Source: an uncultured Bacteroidales bacterium
GTDB lineage: Bacteria; Bacteroidota; Bacteroidia; Bacteroidales; UBA932
Direction: 5' to 3'
DNA length: 64,000 nucleotides
Assembly (NCBI GenBank): GCA_944325445.1
Contig: CALVAG010000006.1
Coordinates: 88,584-152,583, forward strand
Below, in pieces: positions 32,662-40,658 of the stretch (position 1 is its first letter; each line of letters begins with the position of its first letter). The translations under genes and the position numbers were made by a program. The notes under the pieces were generated by a model, which did not search any database, was not told the DNA's origin, and saw nothing but the letters and a program-made list of their open reading frames with translations.

Positions 32662-33888
32662 ATGAACATATCACCCAAAGCACAGCATTACATAGAGATG
32701 GAAGAACGTTACGGAGCCCACAACTATCATCCTCTGCCGGTCGTACTCTCGCGTGGAGAAGGCATTTACGTATGGGATGTGGACGGGAAACGTTATTACG
32801 ACTTTCTTTCGGCATATTCAGCTGTCAATCAAGGGCATTGCCACCCAAAAATAGTAAAGGCACTATGCAATCAGGCGCAAAGGCTCTGCCTCACCTCGAG
32901 GGCTTTCTACAACGACTGTCTCGGCCCGTACGAGCAGATGGCGACACGCTTTTTCGGATATGACAAGCTGTTGCCCATGAACTCCGGAGCAGAAGCCGTA
33001 GAGACTGCACTCAAGCTGGCACGCCGGTGGGGATATGTAAAAAAGGGCATTCCGGAAAACGAAGCGCTGATTATTACCTGCCAAGGCAATTTCCATGGCA
33101 GGACCATTACGATTGTCTCTATCTCTACAGACCCCGACAGCTACTCGCAATATGGCCCCTTCACACCGGGCTTTATCTCGATTCCCTACGATGACAGCGA
33201 TGCGCTGCGCAAGGTACTGAAAGAAAAGGGCGACAGAGTAGCCGCATTTTTAGTCGAGCCCATACAGGGAGAAGCCGGCGTATATGTACCGCACGAGGGT
33301 TATCTTAAGGAGTGCTACGAACTCTGCAAAAAATATAATGTACTTTTCGTGGCCGATGAGGTGCAGACAGGCATAGGCCGCACCGGCCGCATGTTCTGTT
33401 GCGACCATGAAGGTATCCGCCCCGATATGATTGCAATAGGCAAGGCCCTCTCAGGCGGCGTACTTCCCATATCCGCAGTTTTGGCCGACGACCGGATAAT
33501 GCTCACCATCAAGCCGGGGGAGCATGGCTCTACATTCGGAGGCTTTCCGTTGGCGGCAAAAGTTGCCGTTGCCGCCCTTGAAGTTATCCGCGACGAACAT
33601 CTGGCGGAAAATTCAGAAAGGCTCGGAAAAATATTCCGGGAGGAGATATCGAAGATAAAATCGCCTTTCCTGAAATCCGTACGCGGCAAGGGACTTCTCA
33701 ACGCGGTCGTGACCGAACCTCATAAAGAGCTGGAAGCATGGGATATATGTACGAGGATGGCTGAAAACGGTCTGCTTGCCAAACCGACCCACCGCCATAT
33801 CATACGTTTCGCCCCTCCGCTTGTCATAAACGAAGAACAGCTGCGCGATGCAATAAAGATTATAAAAGAGGTTTTCGAAACTTTATAG
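32662..33888 (+). CDS. rocD: Ornithine aminotransferase
   Basis: A 408-residue fold type I PLP aminotransferase that turns ornithine and 2-oxoglutarate into glutamate-5-semialdehyde and glutamate. I use the ATG at 32662 ([14 protein letters not shown]), which aligns with family starts. The N-terminal [13 protein letters not shown] stretch and [15 protein letters not shown] are typical of OAT, and the PLP lysine lies in [29 protein letters not shown] precedes it. It stands alone, followed after about 58 bases by asnA; both use nitrogen metabolites but a shared transcript is uncertain. Confidence 0.93.
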   Translation: MNISPKAQHYIEMEERYGAHNYHPLPVVLSRGEGIYVWDVDGKRYYDFLSAYSAVNQGHCHPKIVKALCNQAQRLCLTSRAFYNDCLGPYEQMATRFFGYDKLLPMNSGAEAVETALKLARRWGYVKKGIPENEALIITCQGNFHGRTITIVSISTDPDSYSQYGPFTPGFISIPYDDSDALRKVLKEKGDRVAAFLVEPIQGEAGVYVPHEGYLKECYELCKKYNVLFVADEVQTGIGRTGRMFCCDHEGIRPDMIAIGKALSGGVLPISAVLADDRIMLTIKPGEHGSTFGGFPLAAKVAVAALEVIRDEHLAENSERLGKIFREEISKIKSPFLKSVRGKGLLNAVVTEPHKELEAWDICTRMAENGLLAKPTHRHIIRFAPPLVINEEQLRDAIKIIKEVFETL

Positions 33889-33946
33889 GCGATATTGCAT
33901 TTTTTTTCGTTTTTTCGCATTTTTGCAAGGTCTAAAAAAACGAAAA

Positions 33947-34990
33947 ATGAGTTATCTTATCAAACCCGAAGGGTATCGTTCCCTTCTCGACCAGCGCCAG
34001 ACAGAACTGGCGATTAAACAAATCAAGGACTTTTTTCAGTTGAACCTCTCATCGGAACTGAGACTGCGCAGGGTAACGGCCCCGCTTTTTGTGCTCAAGG
34101 GGATGGGAATCAACGATGACCTGAACGGCGTAGAACGCCCGGTATCTTTTAAAATAAAAGATTTGGGAGATGCAGAGGCAGAAGTCGTACACTCCCTTGC
34201 CAAATGGAAAAGACTCACTCTTGCAGAGTACAATATAAAGCCCGGATACGGCATATATACAGATATGAATGCAATAAGGGCGGATGAAGAGCTCGGCAAC
34301 CTCCACTCGCTCTATGTAGACCAGTGGGACTGGGAGCGTGTAATTACCGAAAAAGACAGGAACATAGCCTTTCTGAAAGAAATCGTAAACAGCATATATG
34401 CCTCGATGGTACGCACCGAATATATGCTGTGCGAAATGTATCCGCAAATATCGCCCAAACTGCCGGCGAAGGAGAAACTCACCTTTATTCATGCAGAGGA
34501 GTTGCGCAAACTCTACCCTACCCTTACTCCTAAAGAGAGGGAAGACAGGATTGCAAAAGAGCATGGAGCCGTATTCATAATTGGAATCGGCTGCAAGTTG
34601 GGTGACGGCAAGAAACACGACGGCCGCGCCCCCGACTATGACGACTACTCCACCGTTGCAGAAAACGGTCTTCCCGGCCTGAACGGAGACCTTATAGTAT
34701 GGAACAGCGTGCTTAACCGCGCATTCGAAGTTTCATCGATGGGTATCAGGGTAGACAAGGCGGCACTGCTGCGCCAGCTCAAGGAGGAGGGCAAGGAGGA
34801 GAGGCTGGACCTCTACTTCCACAAGCAGCTGATGTCAGACAACCTTCCGCTTTCGATAGGAGGCGGCATAGGGCAGTCCCGTCTTTGCATGCTTCTGCTT
34901 CAGAAGGCACACATAGGTGAAATTCAGGCAAGCATCTGGCCCGAACAGATGCGCAAGGAGTGCGAAGAGGCAGGAATTCCCCTGATTTAG
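33947..34990 (+). CDS. asnA: Aspartate-ammonia ligase (asparagine synthetase A)
   Basis: A 347-residue ammonia-dependent asparagine synthetase, a class II aminoacyl-tRNA-synthetase-like enzyme. The ATG at 33947 (MSYLIKPEGY) is chosen; the upstream frame is noncoding. Family stretches are visible: NLSSELRLRRVTAPLF, GVERPVSFKI, GIYTDMNAIRADE, SLYVDQWDWE and the C-terminal SIGGGIGQSRLCMLLL. It makes asparagine from aspartate, ammonia and ATP in the cytoplasm. A terminator follows at 35010-35048. Confidence 0.96.
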   Translation: MSYLIKPEGYRSLLDQRQTELAIKQIKDFFQLNLSSELRLRRVTAPLFVLKGMGINDDLNGVERPVSFKIKDLGDAEAEVVHSLAKWKRLTLAEYNIKPGYGIYTDMNAIRADEELGNLHSLYVDQWDWERVITEKDRNIAFLKEIVNSIYASMVRTEYMLCEMYPQISPKLPAKEKLTFIHAEELRKLYPTLTPKEREDRIAKEHGAVFIIGIGCKLGDGKKHDGRAPDYDDYSTVAENGLPGLNGDLIVWNSVLNRAFEVSSMGIRVDKAALLRQLKEEGKEERLDLYFHKQLMSDNLPLSIGGGIGQSRLCMLLLQKAHIGEIQASIWPEQMRKECEEAGIPLI

Positions 34991-35009
34991 AAATATTGCA
35001 AAACAGGCG

Positions 35010-35048
35010 GACCGACAGGAATTCAAATCATTCCTGCCGGTCTTTTTT
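35010..35048 (+). terminator. Terminator of asnA
   Basis: GACCGACAGGAAT (35010-35022) pairs with ATTCCTGCCGGTC (35030-35042) with one mismatch, followed by TTTTTT. It overlaps the 3' end of the convergent repair gene. Confidence 0.8.
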
Positions 35049-36176
35049 ATGCTCCAGCTCCAGTAAAAATTTTTTTGCAGACAATCCGCCCCCATATCCT
35101 GTCAGAGCGCTGTTGCTGCCTATCACCCTGTGGCACGGAACAATAATGGAAAGCGCATTCGCACCGTTGGCATTCGCCACTGCACGCACGGCTTTCGGCA
35201 TACCTGTCCGTTCGGCTATTGCCGCATAGGAGGCCGTTTCGCCATACGGGATATTCAAAAGTTCGTTCCAAACCTTTTTCTGAAAATCAGTACCGGCAAA
35301 AAGGAGCGGCAGTTCGAAACTGTGCCGGATTCCGGCAAAATATTCATCGAGCTGGCGTGCCGCCATCTCCGTAACGGCAGATTTCTCCTCCTTGAAATCT
35401 GCATGCAACAATCTTTGCAGACGTTTTCCTGCAGCATCGCCATGAGTGCTTTCCGCCCAGTCGCACATACAGAGCCGGCCGTCGATCGACCCCAGCAGCA
35501 ACTCCCCTGCCGGAGAGAGGTAATGCTGCAGGCAGATATGCGGAATTTCAACCTCACCGCCTGCTACGGCCCAAAGATAAAGGCTTGCAACGCTACAATA
35601 AGGAGAATACCTCTTGCGATATTTTTCAAACAAATCCGGCGTTATCTTTTTATGGCCGTAAAGCAACCGCAATCCGCGCTGTATGCCCAAATCCTGAAAG
35701 CTCAGAATATCGGGGCGGCCCATGGAAAAAAGCATTAGCATCTGTGCGCTCCAGCACCCGATCCCCTCCAGTTGCGAAAGAGAGGCTTCAACCTCGCTGT
35801 CGCCCATACCGTATAGCTTCTCCACGGAAAATTCACCGCTTATGATTTTCTGCGCTGCGGAACGGATATACGTTACCTTACGGAAAGAGAGTCCCGCCCC
35901 TTGCAACTCTTCCGGAGTGAGTTTCAGAACATTTTCCGGAGTTACCTCTCCCAATGCAGCCTTCACCCTGCCCCATACCGCTCTATGCGCCTTTGTAGAG
36001 ATCTGCTGCCCTGCAATCGAATGGACGAGAGCCGCAAAAAAATCGGGAATAATCTCTCTTTTTATCATCCCGGCCTTTTCCATTACCTCCGCCAGCCTTC
36101 TGTCCCTCGCCTTAAGGTAATTTATCTCCTTTTCGCCATATTCGAAGTACGTTGCAACCATACTTTCAGAGTCCAT
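35028..36176 (-). CDS. Fused DNA-3-methyladenine glycosylase / methylated-DNA-cysteine methyltransferase
   Basis: A 382-residue two-domain repair protein. Residues 20-212 are an AlkA-like HhH-GPD glycosylase: helix-hairpin-helix LEGIGCWSAQ (136-145) and the catalytic Asp162 in SFQDLG. Residues 217-378 are an Ogt/Ada-type methyltransferase with acceptor Cys348 in PCHR and the earlier IPYGETASYAAIA and RAVANANGAN motifs. One chain could thus remove alkylated purines and reverse O6-methylguanine damage. The two activities are usually on separate proteins, or fused in Ada with a DNA-binding domain that is absent here. Both active sites look intact. The first few residues are not well conserved and the start could be slightly downstream. 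Confidence 0.9.
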   Translation of the reverse strand: MDSESMVATYFEYGEKEINYLKARDRRLAEVMEKAGMIKREIIPDFFAALVHSIAGQQISTKAHRAVWGRVKAALGEVTPENVLKLTPEELQGAGLSFRKVTYIRSAAQKIISGEFSVEKLYGMGDSEVEASLSQLEGIGCWSAQMLMLFSMGRPDILSFQDLGIQRGLRLLYGHKKITPDLFEKYRKRYSPYCSVASLYLWAVAGGEVEIPHICLQHYLSPAGELLLGSIDGRLCMCDWAESTHGDAAGKRLQRLLHADFKEEKSAVTEMAARQLDEYFAGIRHSFELPLLFAGTDFQKKVWNELLNIPYGETASYAAIAERTGMPKAVRAVANANGANALSIIVPCHRVIGSNSALTGYGGGLSAKKFLLELEHKKDRQE

Positions 36177-36181
36177 CGCTT

Positions 36182-36577
36182 TTAATTTTCATACATATAC
36201 GTCTTTATCCGCGTAATATTCACATACATGGGGAGCATGTCGAATATCAGCTCTTCCGTTTCCATTGTACGCGCATTGATGAAAACATATTTACAGTCAT
36301 GCGCCCAGTTTGCCAAAGGGACAAGATCCACTACTACCAGCCATGAGAGATAATCCGGAGAGATTACTTCTTCAGTTCCGTCATCCCATTCATGCGACCA
36401 CAGAATCTCGGACTCATATATAAGCCTGTCGCTGATCCAGATATTAGTATTGTACGAACCGTAGAGCGTCTCTACAAGCGAAAGGGCATCGTCTCGCGTC
36501 ACACTTATGGGGCCGTCATCATTTTCGCTGCATGAAATCAATGCCAAGAACGAAATAATCAAAAACACTCTTTTCAT
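36182..36577 (-). CDS. Hypothetical lipoprotein, 131 residues
   Basis: A short exported lipoprotein: signal MKRVFLIISFLALISC with lipidated Cys16 and the acidic SENDDG next to it, which in Bacteroidota favours surface export. The body has several Trp residues (WISDRL, WSHEWDDG, YLSWLVVVD) and no family I recognise. It lies 5 bases before the repair fusion gene on the same strand and may be co-transcribed with it, without an evident functional link. Confidence 0.75.
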   Translation of the reverse strand: MKRVFLIISFLALISCSENDDGPISVTRDDALSLVETLYGSYNTNIWISDRLIYESEILWSHEWDDGTEEVISPDYLSWLVVVDLVPLANWAHDCKYVFINARTMETEELIFDMLPMYVNITRIKTYMYEN

Positions 36578-36685
36578 TACATTAAAGCTTAAAAGTCAAT
36601 ACCCGCCGAACAGCTTTGGCGGCAATGGCTTTAAAGTTACGGAATATTATTCTTTGAAACAAACGGAAAAGAGAGCGCCGTACAA

Positions 36686-36719
36686 CAAAAAAGCGGAGCC
36701 GGACAAACCGTCTCCGCTT
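36686..36719 (-). terminator. Terminator after tRNA-Lys
   Basis: AAGCGGAG and CTCCGCTT (36691-36719, with an inner CGG/CCG) form the stem; on the minus strand it is followed by TTTTTTGTTG. It lies just after the tRNA 3' end. Confidence 0.8.
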
Positions 36720-36723
36720 CGGG

Positions 36724-36796
36724 TGACCCGCCAGGGGATCGAACCCTGGACCCCAACATTAAGAGTGTCGTGCTCTACCAGCTGAGCTAGCGAGTC
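36724..36796 (-). tRNA. tRNA-Lys (anticodon CTT)
   Basis: A complete 73-base cloverleaf on the minus strand. Acceptor stem GACTCGC pairs with GCGGGTC; the D arm is GCTCAGCTGGTAGAGC; the anticodon stem CGACA/TGTTG has loop CTCTTAA, giving anticodon CTT; the T arm has GGTTCGATCC. No CCA is encoded. Confidence 0.95.
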
Positions 36797-36872
36797 GCTA
36801 ACGGGATGCAAAGATACACTTTTTATTTTAAAATACAAAAACTCTTTACACACCTTTTTAATTATTATTTTT

Positions 36873-36880
36873 TAACTTTG
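36873..36880 (+). promoter_or_regulatory. -7 box upstream of queE
   Basis: TAACTTTG ending 12 bases before the queE ATG at 36893, so the leader is at most a few bases. Confidence 0.55.
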
Positions 36881-36892
36881 GATTCTGAAAAT

Positions 36893-37513
36893 ATGGATAA
36901 GCTATTGGATAATGGAGAGAGCCTCCCGCTGGTAGAGAGTTTCTACACCATTCAGGGGGAAGGATACAACACCGGCAAGGCCGCCTTTTTCATCCGCCTT
37001 GCCGGCTGCAGCGTAGGATGCAGCTGGTGCGATGCCAAACAGACATGGAATCCGCTCGAATATCCGCCTGTCAGCGTAGATAATATAGTGGAAGATGTTC
37101 TGAAAACACCTGCAAAGTATGTAGTGATTACCGGCGGCGAACCGCTCAGATACAGGTTGGATACATTATGCGGAAAATTGAAGGGGCATGGGCTGGAACT
37201 GTTTCTGGAGACTTCCGGGACCGAACGGTTAAGCGGGATTTTCGACTGGATATGCCTCTCGCCCAAACGTAAAAAAGCCCCTCGCAAGGATATTTGCAGC
37301 CAAGCGGACGAAATAAAGGTTGTGATTGAAAACGAAGGCGATTTCGAATGGGCCGAGGAGAACCGCAAGCAAGTCCGGGAGGGATGCAAACTTTATCTGC
37401 AACCCGAATGGAGCCGGTCAAAGGAGATGCTGCCGAAAATCATAGAGTATGTAAAATCGCATCCGGAATGGGAAATTTCGCTACAGACACACAAATTCAT
37501 GTCAATACCTTAG
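36893..37513 (+). CDS. queE: 7-carboxy-7-deazaguanine synthase (QueE)
   Basis: A 206-residue radical SAM enzyme of queuosine synthesis that rearranges carboxy-tetrahydropterin to CDG. I use the ATG at 36893 because the frame upstream lies across the promoter. The cluster motif is C39-x3-C43-x2-C46 (CSVGCSWC), the compact CX3CX2C spacing, followed by CDAKQTW. FYTIQGEGYNTG near the N-terminus and ITGGEPL are QueE signatures. It heads a likely transcript with two C1 peptidase genes, which have no evident link to queuosine. Confidence 0.92.
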   Translation: MDKLLDNGESLPLVESFYTIQGEGYNTGKAAFFIRLAGCSVGCSWCDAKQTWNPLEYPPVSVDNIVEDVLKTPAKYVVITGGEPLRYRLDTLCGKLKGHGLELFLETSGTERLSGIFDWICLSPKRKKAPRKDICSQADEIKVVIENEGDFEWAEENRKQVREGCKLYLQPEWSRSKEMLPKIIEYVKSHPEWEISLQTHKFMSIP

Positions 37514-37536
37514 CAAACAACAAAACAAAAGCATAT

Positions 37537-38748
37537 ATGAAAAAACTTTTTTTAACAATTGCAATCGTCGGCATATCGGCGACAATGCTCTCTGCACAGA
37601 AAAAGGACAAAAAGGCAGAGGCAAAGGAAGAGGGTTATCTCTTCACAACTGTAAAGGCAAACCCTATAACCTCGATTAAAGATCAAAACAGGTCGAGTAC
37701 ATGCTGGGCATTCTCGACACTCTCCTTTCTGGAAAGCGAAGCCATAAAGAAGGGTACTGCCGACACTACCATAAACCTTTCCGAAATGTTCATAGTTTCA
37801 AAGGCATATGCAGACAAGGCTGAAAAATATATAAGGCTCGACGGGGCATTGGGATTCGGCCCGGGAAGCGATTTCGGCGATGTCCTTTGCGTAATGGAAG
37901 AGTACGGGCTTGTACCGGAAAGCGAAATGGACGGTCTCAAGTATGGTGAAGATGCACATGTTCACAGCGAATTCGATGCCGTCACAAGCGCATACGTAAA
38001 CACTATCCTCAAAAACCCGAACAGAAAGCTCTCTACAGCATGGAAAAAAGGATTCGAAGGAATCGAGGCGGCATATCTTGGAGAAATCCCTGAAAAATTT
38101 ACCGTAAACGGCAAGGAGTACACCCCCAAAACCTATGCAGAGTCGCTCGGGCTCAAGGCAGACGACTATATTTCAATAACATCGTTTACGCATCACCCCT
38201 TCTACGACCCGTTCGTAATCGAAGTTCACGACAACTGGCGCTGGACAGAGTCATATAATGTACCTATAGATGAGCTTATAGCTGTAATCGACAACGCCAT
38301 CGAGAATGGCTACACCATTGCATGGGGTTCGGATGTAAGCGAAAAGGGATTCACACGTAACGGTATAGGAGTGGTTCCAGATGTGGAATTCAACGAAAAG
38401 AGCGGCTCGGACCAGCAGAAATGGGTCGGCGAAGAGAAGGAGAAGAAAGAGCAGGACATCTACAACCGCAACGCTCCCGGCAAGGAGATGGAAATCACCC
38501 AGCAGATGCGTCAGGAGGGTTACGACAACAAGACAACTACAGACGACCATGGCATGCATATATTCGGAATTGCCAAAGATCAGAACGGCACAAAATATTA
38601 TATGGTAAAGAACTCATGGGGAAAAAGCGGAAAGTATGACGGAATCTGGTATGTTTCCGAGCCGTTCGTAAGATACAAGACCATGAATATTTTAGTAAAC
38701 AAAAAGGCCGTTCCGCAAGAGATCATGAATAAACTGAACATCAAATAA
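37537..38748 (+). CDS. Secreted C1-family aminopeptidase, first copy
   Basis: A 403-residue papain-fold peptidase of the bleomycin hydrolase/PepC family. It has a signal peptide (MKKLFLTIAIVGISATMLSA), so unlike cytoplasmic PepC it acts in the envelope. The catalytic Cys56 is in STCWAFS, the His is in DDHGMHIFG and the Asn in VKNSWG. A charged insert around residue 300 (EKEKKEQDIYN) lengthens it relative to the next gene. It starts 23 bases after queE and is followed by a paralogue after 6 bases. Confidence 0.9.
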   Translation: MKKLFLTIAIVGISATMLSAQKKDKKAEAKEEGYLFTTVKANPITSIKDQNRSSTCWAFSTLSFLESEAIKKGTADTTINLSEMFIVSKAYADKAEKYIRLDGALGFGPGSDFGDVLCVMEEYGLVPESEMDGLKYGEDAHVHSEFDAVTSAYVNTILKNPNRKLSTAWKKGFEGIEAAYLGEIPEKFTVNGKEYTPKTYAESLGLKADDYISITSFTHHPFYDPFVIEVHDNWRWTESYNVPIDELIAVIDNAIENGYTIAWGSDVSEKGFTRNGIGVVPDVEFNEKSGSDQQKWVGEEKEKKEQDIYNRNAPGKEMEITQQMRQEGYDNKTTTDDHGMHIFGIAKDQNGTKYYMVKNSWGKSGKYDGIWYVSEPFVRYKTMNILVNKKAVPQEIMNKLNIK

Positions 38749-38754
38749 AGGAGT

Positions 38755-39861
38755 ATGAAAAAGATATTTTTTGTTTTCGCCTTATTGTGCGCACAGACAA
38801 TTTATGCACAATACGAATATAAGTTCACTACAATCAAGGAGAACCCGGCGACAAGCGTAAAGAACCAGGCAAGAACCGGGACATGCTGGTGCTTTGCCAC
38901 CACATCATTCATGGAATCGGAGCTCTTGAGAATGGGCAAGGGCGAATATGACCTCTCGGAAATGTTTATCGTGAGAAACAACTATAAGGAGAGAATCGCC
39001 GACAACTATCTCAGAAACGGCCGCGGAAACATAGGTGAGGGGAGCGTTTCGCACATGTATCTGAAAGCCATGGAGAAATACGGGCTTATGCCGGAAGAGG
39101 CATATCCGGGAATCAATTATGACTCCCCTACCCATAACCATACCATGCTCTCAAAATATGTTGCAGCCATCTCTGCAACAGGTGTGGAGAACAAGGAGAG
39201 AATCCCTGAAGAGCTGGTAGACGGCCTTATGGATGCATATCTCGGAGAAGTCCCTGAGACATTCACCTATAAAGGCAAGGAGTACACTCCAAAAAGTTTC
39301 TTCGAGAGCCTCGGGCTGGATGCAGACAATTATGTAGAGATAGGCAGTTTCACCCACCATCCTTTTTATCAGAAAATCACGCTTGAAGTACCCGACAACT
39401 GGGATCATGAACTCATTTACAATGTCCCTCTCGACGATATGATTGCCATAATAGACAATGCAATCGACAAGGGATATACCGTAGGCTGGGACGGTGACGT
39501 AAGCGAACCGGCATACGATTTCAACTATCTGAGAATCGCCCTCAATGCAGACGTAGACCTCAAGGCGCTCAAAGGCGAGCTCAAGGAGAGAATCGTGGAG
39601 ACTCCGGTGACGCAGGAGAGCCGTCAGGAAGGATATGAGAACTTTACCACTACCGATGACCACCTCGAGCATATAACCGGTATTGCAGAGGACCAGGAGG
39701 GGGTAAAATATTACATAACCAAAAACTCATGGGGCTACGACCGCAACGGTACAGGTTACCACTATATGTCTGAAAACTATGTAAAGGCCAAAACGATTTT
39801 CGTACTGGTTCACAAAGATTCCATTCCAAAAGAGATAAAATCGAAACTTGGAATCAAATAA
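38755..39861 (+). CDS. Secreted C1-family aminopeptidase, second copy
   Basis: A 368-residue paralogue of the preceding protein, with its own signal peptide (MKKIFFVFALLCAQTIYAQ). Catalytic residues are kept: Cys44 in GTCWCFA, His in DDHLEHITG, Asn in TKNSWG. The overall layout is the same (FTHHPFY, YNVPLDD-type segments), but it lacks the charged insert of the first copy. Tandem duplication with divergence suggests different peptide preferences. A terminator follows at 39882-39920. Confidence 0.9.
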   Translation: MKKIFFVFALLCAQTIYAQYEYKFTTIKENPATSVKNQARTGTCWCFATTSFMESELLRMGKGEYDLSEMFIVRNNYKERIADNYLRNGRGNIGEGSVSHMYLKAMEKYGLMPEEAYPGINYDSPTHNHTMLSKYVAAISATGVENKERIPEELVDGLMDAYLGEVPETFTYKGKEYTPKSFFESLGLDADNYVEIGSFTHHPFYQKITLEVPDNWDHELIYNVPLDDMIAIIDNAIDKGYTVGWDGDVSEPAYDFNYLRIALNADVDLKALKGELKERIVETPVTQESRQEGYENFTTTDDHLEHITGIAEDQEGVKYYITKNSWGYDRNGTGYHYMSENYVKAKTIFVLVHKDSIPKEIKSKLGIK

Positions 39862-39881
39862 CAAGTCATATTATAAAGTCT

Positions 39882-39920
39882 GTGTGCCGCGCGCAAAAGA
39901 AGAGCGGCACACTCTCTTTT
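39882..39920 (+). terminator. Terminator of the queE-peptidase operon
   Basis: GTGTGCCGC (39882-39890) and GCGGCACAC (39904-39912), a perfect 9-bp stem, then TCTCTTTT. Confidence 0.85.
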
Positions 39921-39934
39921 AAAGTTCACATCCG

Positions 39935-40657
39935 ATGAGTATCAAAAATCATATTCCAAACAGCATAACGTCGTTAAATCTGCTGAGCGGTTGTGTTGCC
40001 GTCATATTGTCATTCCACGGGGATTTCAAGGCCGCGCTGCTTGCAATAATCGCAGCGGCCATATTCGACTTTTTCGACGGTCTCTCGGCCAGAGCGCTGA
40101 AAGCCTACTCGCCTATGGGAAAAGAGCTGGATTCTCTGGCGGATATGATAAGTTTTGGGATGGCGCCGGCCATGATACTCTTCAACAAACTGACAATAGA
40201 TGCCGGCAATCCCGATATCATCTGGCTTGCAGCGGTACTGCTGACAGCAGTCTTTTCGGCACTCAGGCTTGCGAAATTCAACATAGACACCCGCCAGAGC
40301 GAAAACTTCATAGGACTCGCCACCCCTGCGAACGCCCTGCTCATAGCTTCAGGCATAGCATCGCTCGACCTCTACCCCGGCATAAACGCAGTCATAATGG
40401 AGAATCATTACATTCTGCCGCTATGCTCACTGCTTCTCTCCTACCTGCTGGTAAGCGAGATTCCGATGTTTTCTTTCAAATTCAAATCCCTCAGGTTCAA
40501 GGACAACCCTATAAGGTTTTTATTCGTGGCAATTATCGCCGCACTCGGAATCGCCACGGCCGTATTGGGAGTGAACTGGCGAGTATGGGTCTTTGCAATA
40601 TTTGCAAGTTATATCATTATGAACCTTCTGCTGGCTGCAACAGCAAAAAGGAAGTGA
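39935..40657 (+). CDS. pssA: CDP-diacylglycerol-serine O-phosphatidyltransferase
   Basis: A 240-residue integral membrane enzyme that makes phosphatidylserine from CDP-diacylglycerol and serine. The CDP-alcohol phosphotransferase motif DG-x2-AR-x8-G-x3-D-x3-D is complete, from FDGLSARAL through GKELDSLAD near residues 48-72. About seven hydrophobic segments are visible. The N-terminus IPNSITSLNLLSGCVAV is typical of the Bacteroidota PssA group. It stands between a terminator and a convergent gene. Confidence 0.93.
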   Translation: MSIKNHIPNSITSLNLLSGCVAVILSFHGDFKAALLAIIAAAIFDFFDGLSARALKAYSPMGKELDSLADMISFGMAPAMILFNKLTIDAGNPDIIWLAAVLLTAVFSALRLAKFNIDTRQSENFIGLATPANALLIASGIASLDLYPGINAVIMENHYILPLCSLLLSYLLVSEIPMFSFKFKSLRFKDNPIRFLFVAIIAALGIATAVLGVNWRVWVFAIFASYIIMNLLLAATAKRK

Positions 40658-40658
40658 C

